DNA of 15,348 bases from Opitutia bacterium UBA3151 (lineage in GTDB: Bacteria; Verrucomicrobiota; Verrucomicrobiia; Opitutales; Seribacteraceae). The notes under the pieces are model-generated. The model did no database searches. It was not told the DNA's origin and saw nothing but the letters and a program-made list of their open reading frames with translations. Position numbers and translations under genes: made by a program. The stretch covers positions 1 through 15,348 of the forward strand of contig DEYT01000109.1 in NCBI GenBank assembly GCA_002364975.1. Reading direction: 5' to 3'. Positions 8,104-13,709 of this stretch are shown in pieces; within the stretch, counting starts at the first letter, position 1; every line of letters starts with the position of its first letter.

Positions 8104-8877
8104 ATGAAACCATTTACCTCAACCAGACTGTGTATGTGGTTTGATGAACAAGACTGCGATGCCATGCAAGTTTTCCAGCTTTTTGAAAATATCCCTGGAA
8201 TTTCTTTCTTTGTGAAGGATTCGAATCATAGACTTCTCCACATGAACAAGAGGTTTCTTCCACGCATTGGGGTTGCGACTAACGATGAACTTTATGGAAA
8301 AACTGACTTCGATCTTTTCCCTCCGAGACTGGCTGAACATTTCCGGAAAGATGACAAAACGGTAATGGAGACCAAGCAGTCATTGCTTAATATTTTGGAG
8401 TTGGTTTTTAATAGCCAAGGACTCCCCGACTGGTACCTTACGAACAAATATCCACTTGTAAATCGAAGTGGAGATGTCATTGGCGTTATGGGAACGGTAA
8501 GACCCTATGGTGATAAGCATCCAGCAAACAATCAGGAATTAAAATGGGAGAGAGACGATGAGATCGGAAGAGCAGTAAGCTACATTCGTGAGAACTTTCG
8601 TTCCAACCTCGAAATTGCAAACCTAGTAGATATCTCAGGTTTAAATCACAGAAAATTACATCGTGGTTTTATTGAGCTCTTTGGTGTGGCACCGATGCAA
8701 TTTATTACCAAGACCCGTATTGAGTCAGCATGTGATGATCTTTTGACCACCAAAAAGAAGCTTTCTCAGATTGCAAAGGATAATGGATTCTATGATCAAA
8801 GCTCTTTTACCCAGCACTTTAGGAGGCAGATGAAAATAACTCCTTTGAAGTACAGGAAACAAAAAGGTTTTACTTAA
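8104..8877 (+). CDS. AraC-family transcriptional regulator with N-terminal PAS domain
   Basis: 257 residues. Residues about 22-135 form a PAS domain: ENIPGISFFVKDSNHRLLHM, then GKTDFDLFPPRLAEHFRKDD and YPLVNRSGDVIGVMGTVRP. Residues about 155-253 form an AraC-type double helix-turn-helix: LEIANLVDISGLNHRKLHRG for the first, and LSQIAKDNGFYDQSSFTQHF with RRQMKITPLKYR for the second. It is a one-component regulator in which the PAS domain senses a small molecule or redox state and the HTH binds DNA; the ligand is unknown. PAS-AraC proteins of this form are frequent in Verrucomicrobiota and Planctomycetota, often beside carbohydrate-use genes, but no such genes lie here. It is transcribed alone and converges on the pseudopilin gene, with only 6 bp between stops. 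The region upstream carries a possible operator, so autoregulation is plausible. Confidence 0.88.
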   Translation: MKPFTSTRLCMWFDEQDCDAMQVFQLFENIPGISFFVKDSNHRLLHMNKRFLPRIGVATNDELYGKTDFDLFPPRLAEHFRKDDKTVMETKQSLLNILELVFNSQGLPDWYLTNKYPLVNRSGDVIGVMGTVRPYGDKHPANNQELKWERDDEIGRAVSYIRENFRSNLEIANLVDISGLNHRKLHRGFIELFGVAPMQFITKTRIESACDDLLTTKKKLSQIAKDNGFYDQSSFTQHFRRQMKITPLKYRKQKGFT

Positions 8878-8907
8878 TTGCAATTAGATTGAGCTTGAGA
8901 AAACCTT
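8864..8907. terminator. Palindromic convergence site, possible bidirectional terminator
   Basis: An outer stem AAGGTTTT (8864-8871) / AAAACCTT (8900-8907) encloses a perfect 12-bp palindrome TAATTGCAATTA (8875-8886). The palindrome contains the TAA stop of the regulator at one end and, on the other strand, the TAA stop of the pseudopilin gene at the other end. Either inverted repeat could fold in RNA from both strands. Weak GC content makes termination strength uncertain. Confidence 0.4.
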
Positions 8908-10029
8908 AATCCTCCGAACATATACTTCTGAATATTTCTCCGCGATCTCCCACCAATATTCCCCTGGGCTATTTCCTTCAGGAACCGGAGTTAACCCCTC
9001 TTCCAAGGCACTTATTGCAGATTCTCCCTCAGTGGTTAAGATTCGGATCATAACATCTACTACTTCGGGAAAAGCATTAAGAAATTTTTGATTGGGATCG
9101 GCTTGGTAATTTGAACTTGGATGGGAGGTAGCAAAATACTCATAATCGTGATTAGTGAGGTCAAGTCGTGGAAAAATTTGTTTCAGAAATCCAGTTCCTT
9201 TGCTGTTTTTATCGATAATATATGCTCTAACCCCAAAATCGATGATGTTACTGGCTAGGGAAAATCCTGTGGGTGATTCTCCATCGCTCGCTTGAAAAAT
9301 AGGATTAAGAATATTCTGAGGTTCTCGTGGTCCATTGGATCCAGAAAGATTATAACCTCCATCATCTGGATGTAGATTATAGCCAGCCTTAAATGTATTT
9401 TCGGTATTTACATCTGCTCTAAATAATTGATATCGGGCCCGGGAAGTAAGTGAAGCCGTTAGACCAAATCGAACAATCTGATAAGATACGGCTCTGGGAC
9501 CTCCATTGTTTTTAATGCTTGGATCCAGTTCCGAGGATTGGGTGAAAAATCGAAGCCAAGTGCCTGCGACTCCAAACCTTGACTCCAATAAAGGACCCTG
9601 TCCGTTTGCATCCATTAGCGGATCTTGAGAAGCAGTTGGCCAGTCATCTTTGAAAAGGCGCTTGGATTCTTCGACTGGTTTTTTATTCGTATTGACTGTT
9701 GCCACTTTCCATTGACCACTATTGGTTTCGTCGTTGAGGATTTTCGCGGCCATCCAAACATTTCCATCATTCCTCGCAATTGCACACTGTAAGTCTTCTT
9801 GCACTCTATCCAAGATAAACTGAGCAATTTGGTTTGTTTCCAGATCTCCAGACGCCTGGGTTTGAGTAGATACAACTTGAGAGGTTATGTTTAAAAGCAT
9901 TGCAGCAAGTAAAGCTGTAACGGAGACGGCAACTAATAATTCAAGAATGGTAAATCCCTGGGGAAACACTTTTTGAATTTGAGTTAGTTTAGGCCGCATC
10001 CCCTTTAATAGATACGAAAAGATTTTCAT
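8884..10029 (-). CDS. Prepilin-type N-methylation protein, Verru_Chthon cassette protein C-like
   Basis: 381 residues. A type IV prepilin/pseudopilin leader is clear: FPQG then FTILELLVAVSVTALLAAML, with cleavage expected between G25 and F26 and the conserved glutamate at +5 (E30), followed by a transmembrane helix to about 48. A prepilin peptidase elsewhere would process it. The 330-residue C-terminal part is much longer than an ordinary GspH/I/J pseudopilin and matches what I recall of the Verru_Chthon cassette C family (TIGRFAM-type, large pseudopilin-like proteins in Verrucomicrobiota); assignment to C rather than B or D rests on length and general look only. The substrate or structure built by this system is unknown. 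It is the last gene of the minus-strand apbE-rpmB-psd run, 5 bp after psd. Confidence 0.75.
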   Translation of the reverse strand: MKIFSYLLKGMRPKLTQIQKVFPQGFTILELLVAVSVTALLAAMLLNITSQVVSTQTQASGDLETNQIAQFILDRVQEDLQCAIARNDGNVWMAAKILNDETNSGQWKVATVNTNKKPVEESKRLFKDDWPTASQDPLMDANGQGPLLESRFGVAGTWLRFFTQSSELDPSIKNNGGPRAVSYQIVRFGLTASLTSRARYQLFRADVNTENTFKAGYNLHPDDGGYNLSGSNGPREPQNILNPIFQASDGESPTGFSLASNIIDFGVRAYIIDKNSKGTGFLKQIFPRLDLTNHDYEYFATSHPSSNYQADPNQKFLNAFPEVVDVMIRILTTEGESAISALEEGLTPVPEGNSPGEYWWEIAEKYSEVYVRRIKVFSSSI

Positions 10030-10034
10030 TTATA

Positions 10035-10937
10035 TCAAACGAAATTTTTACTTATTCCCATTTGCTCTCCCATCTTCGCGTACAGTTCAATTTCATTTTT
10101 TGATGTCTCAATGAGATCTTGATTCAACAGAATTTTATCTTTTTCAAAAAGAGTTAAGATACAGGATCCCCCAAAAGAGAAAAACCCAAGCTCATCCCCT
10201 TTTTTTACAAAAGTTTCCTTGTTGCCAGTGTATGTAACCGATCCAACACAGGTTGCACCAATTGCAAATTGGGCAACGGTACCAAAAGACTCGCTTTCCA
10301 AATAAGAAAGATATCGTTTGTTTTCCCAGAAGATGGAGATTTTTTTCCTTAGAGCGATTGGATTTACCGAGAAAAGTTTTCCGTTTATAAGATCAGCTGT
10401 CTGAAAGGTTCCATCACACGGGAAATGGAACCGGTGATAATCTACAGGGCAAAGCCTACTGATAATCAATGACCCATTTTCGTATGGTAAAGCTCTTTCT
10501 TTAGAACCAAATAGGGTGGAAAGATCAAAGCGCTGCCCTTTAACAAAAATACTTTTTATGTTTGAAACATCTTGAAAACCAAAGTGACGACCGTCCGCAG
10601 GAAAGATGACTGTAGCATTTGAGGAAGCAATCGGTCTGGCACTGGGTTTTAACCGCCGGTAAAAGAATTCGTTAAAAGTGGAAAAGGAGGAAGTCGGCTG
10701 CAGGAACTCGCTTTCATCAACCTTGAATTTCTGGATAAATGGAAGAATTTTCTGCTTACTTTTTGGGTTATTTGCTGAAACTCCATACCAAAAAGAAAAA
10801 ACCTTTCTTTTCGCAAGGAACCATAAAAAAAAACGACCCAAAAAATGGTTGTAGGTGAACTTTAGCCACTTTTCCCCATAAACATGTTCAACTTCAACTT
10901 TTCCAGTTGAGCGGTTTAGGTACTTGATTGATTCCAT
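10035..10937 (-). CDS. psd: Phosphatidylserine decarboxylase proenzyme
   Basis: 300 residues. It converts phosphatidylserine to phosphatidylethanolamine at the inner membrane, using a pyruvoyl group formed by self-cleavage. Seen: PADGR with D115 at 113-117; the histidine motif VDYHRFHFPCDG (165-176) with H168 and H171; and the cleavage motif FGGSC (255-259), where cleavage falls between G257 and S258 and the serine becomes pyruvoyl. The family usually has GST at this place, so C in position +1 after serine is unusual. An N-terminal hydrophobic segment (FLGRFFLWFLA) is likely to peripherally bind or anchor the protein. It lies 40 bp downstream of rpmB and 5 bp upstream of the pseudopilin gene, so it is probably in an operon with them. 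No psS/pssA gene is visible in the window. Confidence 0.93.
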   Translation of the reverse strand: MESIKYLNRSTGKVEVEHVYGEKWLKFTYNHFLGRFFLWFLAKRKVFSFWYGVSANNPKSKQKILPFIQKFKVDESEFLQPTSSFSTFNEFFYRRLKPSARPIASSNATVIFPADGRHFGFQDVSNIKSIFVKGQRFDLSTLFGSKERALPYENGSLIISRLCPVDYHRFHFPCDGTFQTADLINGKLFSVNPIALRKKISIFWENKRYLSYLESESFGTVAQFAIGATCVGSVTYTGNKETFVKKGDELGFFSFGGSCILTLFEKDKILLNQDLIETSKNEIELYAKMGEQMGISKNFV

Positions 10938-10977
10938 TGTGTGGAGGCAATCGACCGAAAGGGCAGAAAGGGAAGAG

Positions 10978-11208
10978 TTACGCTTTCTGAATTTTGCCCG
11001 CTTTGATTGCTTTGGCAGAAACCCAAAGCCTCTTCACTTGACCCGAGGCTAGCTTAACTCGAACTCTCTGCAGGTTGGGTCGAAATTTACGCTTGTTATT
11101 CTTAACCAATTGTAAACCAATTCCACCAGCTTTCTTGCTGACACCTTTATAAATAATTCTGCCACCTGTAGTAGGGCGTTTTCCAGTTATTGCACAGATT
11201 TTTGACAT
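10978..11208 (-). CDS. rpmB: 50S ribosomal protein L28
   Basis: 76 residues from ATG 11208: MSKICAITGKRPTTGGRIIY followed by KGVSKKAGGIGLQLV, the RKFRPNLQRVRVK segment and RLWVSAKAIKAGKIQKA, i.e. the full L28 family pattern and length (about 75-80). An in-frame upstream ATG at 11259 would add 17 residues that do not look like L28, so I reject it. Only one cysteine is present, so it is not the zinc-binding CxxC paralogue. The gene lies between apbE and psd, which is not a usual L28 setting (L28 is often paired with L33). The spacer to apbE is 60 bp and contains a hairpin, so it may have its own promoter there. Confidence 0.95.
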   Translation of the reverse strand: MSKICAITGKRPTTGGRIIYKGVSKKAGGIGLQLVKNNKRKFRPNLQRVRVKLASGQVKRLWVSAKAIKAGKIQKA

Positions 11209-11262
11209 ATCAAAATTTGAGTAGTGATGTAAAATGGACGATTTCGAAGCCACTGACAAGCG

Positions 11263-11279
11263 AAAACCTTAAGGGTTTT
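11263..11279 (-). terminator. Hairpin at the apbE stop codon, possible attenuator before rpmB
   Basis: AAAACC (11263-11268) and GGTTTT (11274-11279) form a 6-bp stem with a 5-nt loop that includes the apbE stop. Read on the minus strand it ends in TTTT. It is short and AT-rich, so at best a weak terminator or attenuator between apbE and rpmB. Confidence 0.35.
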
Positions 11280-12306
11280 TCTTATATTCCATCATTATGT
11301 CAGATCCGTTTTCGTGTTTAATAAAAAAGGCTGCATCCACACCATAAGCTTTTAAAACCCCCAACGAGGCATCAAATCCAAGTACTAAACAAGCAGAAGC
11401 AAGGGAGTCAGAAGTCATCCCATTTTTGGCAATAACCGTTACTTGTGACCTTGAGCTTATTCCGATGGCCGTTCTTGGATCTATGATATGAGAATAAACG
11501 GTTCCATCCACTTCCAGAAATTGCTCAATATCCCCGGAGGTTGAAACCGAACAATTTGATAGTAAAAGTTTGGGAAGTTGATGGTGTGATTTACCTCCCA
11601 CATCAACGGACCATCCTTTTTTTCCTAAAGGTGGCTCTCCGATCACTAAATCACCCCCTGCATCAATGAGGCATCGTTTAATGCCAAAATCCTTTATGAC
11701 AGATAACATTTGGTCTGCGGCATAGCCTTTGGCAATACCTCCAAGATCTAAAACCATGGCGTATTCAACAAGTTGGGCTCTTTTTTTCCTAGCATCCAAA
11801 ATCAGTTTCTCATAACCCACCCTTCTTTGGGCATTTAAAAGCTTTGGCTTGCTTGGAAGGGCTTTTCTGAAACGTGCAATCCTCCAAAGCCTTGAAAAAG
11901 GACCAACCGTGATATCGAATGCACCTCCAGTTTCCCGGGCTAATCTTTGACTGGCAGTTAATACCCGAAACAAATCTTTAGAAATAGGGTAAAAGTCTGA
12001 AGATCCCGAATTGCTGGATAATCGAGATAGTTCACTATCGCTCAAGTAGTCGCTTAGAATTTGATTTAATCGATGGGCTTCTTCAAAAGCTTGAGTTGCC
12101 GTATTTCGACCAAGTTCTTGATCAGGATGGTCAATCAAGATAGTAAACTCTGTCCCCATACAGCTTTCGGTAAATCTTTGATATTCGAAACTACTTTTGG
12201 CCTTTCCCCACATTTCAGAACCGCCAAAAAGCAGTAAAATAATACTTAAAAAATAGGAAGCTTTCAATTTCAGATCACAATAATACCAAAAGGTATTATG
12301 GAGCAA
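11269..12306 (-). CDS. apbE: FAD:protein FMN transferase (ApbE family), exported
   Basis: 345 residues from the TTG start. ApbE attaches FMN covalently to a threonine of exported or membrane flavoproteins (for example the NqrB/C and RnfG/D class), using FAD. Motifs: CMGTEFTILID (49-59), GGAFDITVGPFSRLWR (127-142), LDLGGIAKGYAAD (186-198), DAGGDL (215-220), SVSTSGDIEQF (253-263), HIIDPRTA (273-280) and MTSDSLASACLVLG (297-310) with a metal-binding D300. A signal peptide with a hydrophobic core LSIILLLFGG is seen at 20-29, without a lipobox cysteine nearby. The start is uncertain: TTG at 12306 gives an unusual 14-residue prefix containing an 8-bp hairpin, whereas TTG at residue 14 (12267) would give a more regular signal peptide. 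Downstream it heads a run with rpmB, psd and the pseudopilin gene. No target flavoprotein gene is visible in the window. Confidence 0.9.
   Translation of the reverse strand: MLHNTFWYYCDLKLKASYFLSIILLLFGGSEMWGKAKSSFEYQRFTESCMGTEFTILIDHPDQELGRNTATQAFEEAHRLNQILSDYLSDSELSRLSSNSGSSDFYPISKDLFRVLTASQRLARETGGAFDITVGPFSRLWRIARFRKALPSKPKLLNAQRRVGYEKLILDARKKRAQLVEYAMVLDLGGIAKGYAADQMLSVIKDFGIKRCLIDAGGDLVIGEPPLGKKGWSVDVGGKSHHQLPKLLLSNCSVSTSGDIEQFLEVDGTVYSHIIDPRTAIGISSRSQVTVIAKNGMTSDSLASACLVLGFDASLGVLKAYGVDAAFFIKHENGSDIMMEYKKNP
12280..12299 (-). promoter_or_regulatory. Perfect 8-bp hairpin at the apbE 5' end
   Basis: ATAATACC (12280-12287) and GGTATTAT (12292-12299) are exact complements around a 4-nt AAAA loop. 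It falls either in the first codons of apbE (TTG 12306 start) or, if translation starts at TTG 12267, just 12 bases before the start codon, where it could affect ribosome access. It could also be an operator of dyad symmetry. Confidence 0.4.
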
Positions 12307-12491
12307 ATTTTTCTTCTTTACTACATTTCATAAACCCAAAGCTAAAGAAATTTCTAAAGATGAACCCCAGTGGCCATCAAAATTATTTTTCTGACGAATC
12401 AAACTGAAGTTGAAGCCAAATTAAATGTATACAATTTTGAAAAACTTCATTTACAGGCATATGTTTGAATCTTAGTTTTACTATTTTTTAA

Positions 12492-13643
12492 ATGAACCCC
12501 AAAGCTGCATTTTTACCATTAAACATGAAATATCCTTACAAACCCCTCGCTCACATCTTTCTAGGTTTATCATTGGGTGTTATTCCGTTGATTTCAAAAA
12601 AACCCGACCGTGCTGTAGAGTCTGTTGACGGCAGTGTTTATCAAATAGGTATGTTGCCGAAGGACCTTTATAAAAAGTTAGGTTTTAAAGCGGGTCTTTC
12701 CAAAGATAAATTTATTGCATTTGATGAAAACATTTCGACTTCAGACTTAACTTTTGGAATGATTCCCGTAAAAGGGGGCACCTATTCCATGGGAAGTTCG
12801 CTTGATGATAAAAATAGGGGAGATGATGAGCTTGTAGCTCGAAAAGTTAAAGTTTCAGATTTCTGGATGGGTAAGCATGAGCTTACCTGGGATGAATATG
12901 AACTTTGGATGATTAACCTAGACAAAGATAATCGGGATTACAATAAACTTGAAACTACAGCACAAGATGAACTCGCTGACGCAGTAACCAAACCAACTGC
13001 GCCCTATACTGATATGTCATTTGGTATGGGTAAAAGAGGGTATCCTGCCATCTGTATGACCCAATTATCAGCAAAAATGTATTGCATGTGGTTGAGTGCT
13101 CGGACGGGAAATTTTTACCGTCTTCCCACCGAAGCAGAGTGGGAATATGCCTGCAAGGCAGGGACTACAACATCATACAGCTTTGGGGACGACCCAGAAG
13201 AGTTGTCAGAACATTCCTGGCATCTTGACAACAGTAGGTTTCAGTACCAGAAGGTTGGGCAGAAAAAGCCAAACCCACTCGGGCTACACGATATGCATGG
13301 CAATGTTTGGGAATGGGTCCTTGATCAGTTTACTCCTCCAGAAAAGAAAGCCCCTAGTAAACTCTTAGTGAATCCTATTTCCATACCTACATCTCTCTAT
13401 CCAAGGGTTGTGAAGGGTGGGTCTTGGGATGATGGTGAAAAGACTCACCGCAGTGCCTCCAGGATGCCTTCGGAAGAGTGGTGGAAAGAACAGGACCCTC
13501 AATTACCGAAAAGTGTATGGTATCATACCGATGCAATCTTTGTTGGTTTTCGAGTCGTTCGACCCAGAGAGATTCCAAGTCTGGATGAGGTTGAGAAGTA
13601 TTGGCCTTCAGAGAAAGAAATTTTGGCAATACCGACCCGTTAA
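12492..13643 (+). CDS. Exported FGE-sulfatase (SUMF1-fold) domain protein without catalytic cysteines
   Basis: 383 residues. The first 35 residues resemble a signal peptide or anchor (LAHIFLGLSLGVIPLI). An in-frame ATG at 12525 (MKYPYKPLAHIF) would give a shorter, more regular signal peptide. Residues about 88-360 match the formylglycine-generating-enzyme/SUMF1 fold: IPVKGGTYSMGSS (91-103), DFWMGKHELTWDEY (123-136), YRLPTEAEWEYACKAG (209-224), NPLGLHDMHGNVWEWV (261-276), VVKGGSWDD (306-314) and VGFRVVRP (351-358). True FGE has cysteines in the C-terminal block (before the closing GFRCA and in it); here that block reads GFRVV and has none, so it should not generate formylglycine in a sulfatase. 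Related folds work as ergothioneine EgtB, PvdO-type maturation factors or binding domains, and I cannot choose between these. It is in the same reading frame as the cassette A-like gene 63 bp downstream, so the two probably form an operon. Confidence 0.85.
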   Translation: MNPKAAFLPLNMKYPYKPLAHIFLGLSLGVIPLISKKPDRAVESVDGSVYQIGMLPKDLYKKLGFKAGLSKDKFIAFDENISTSDLTFGMIPVKGGTYSMGSSLDDKNRGDDELVARKVKVSDFWMGKHELTWDEYELWMINLDKDNRDYNKLETTAQDELADAVTKPTAPYTDMSFGMGKRGYPAICMTQLSAKMYCMWLSARTGNFYRLPTEAEWEYACKAGTTTSYSFGDDPEELSEHSWHLDNSRFQYQKVGQKKPNPLGLHDMHGNVWEWVLDQFTPPEKKAPSKLLVNPISIPTSLYPRVVKGGSWDDGEKTHRSASRMPSEEWWKEQDPQLPKSVWYHTDAIFVGFRVVRPREIPSLDEVEKYWPSEKEILAIPTR

Positions 13644-13658
13644 TCATTTGTTTCTTAT

Positions 13659-13709
13659 AAAGGAGTTGCGAATTTCAAAAAAAGGGCACAAGTTTTTATG
13701 TGCTCCATG
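13659..13709 (+). promoter_or_regulatory. Shine-Dalgarno-like AAAGGAG with hairpin around the downstream starts
   Basis: AAAGGAG lies at 13659-13665, the strongest ribosome-binding sequence in the window, yet it is 32 bases before the first in-frame ATG (13698). Between them GGGCACA (13684-13690) can pair with TGTGCTC (13699-13705), enclosing the ATG at 13698 in the loop. Folding brings the SD closer to ATG 13707. The same site could instead initiate a short frame ending in TGA that overlaps the 13707 ATG (ATGA). Confidence 0.35.

Noticed and set aside
11209..11259. N-terminal extension of L28 from ATG 11259
   Set aside because: The 17 extra residues match nothing in L28, and MSKICAITGKRP is the standard beginning of the family.
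12360..12407. 15-codon frame MNPSGHQNYFSDESN before the SUMF-fold gene
   Set aside because: Too short, without a ribosome-binding site or conserved feature; only the repeated ATGAACCCCA word is of note.
12450..12478. Possible promoter TTTACA-N17-TAGTTT before the SUMF-fold gene
   Set aside because: The -10 matches consensus in only 3 of 6 positions, which is not convincing in such AT-rich DNA.
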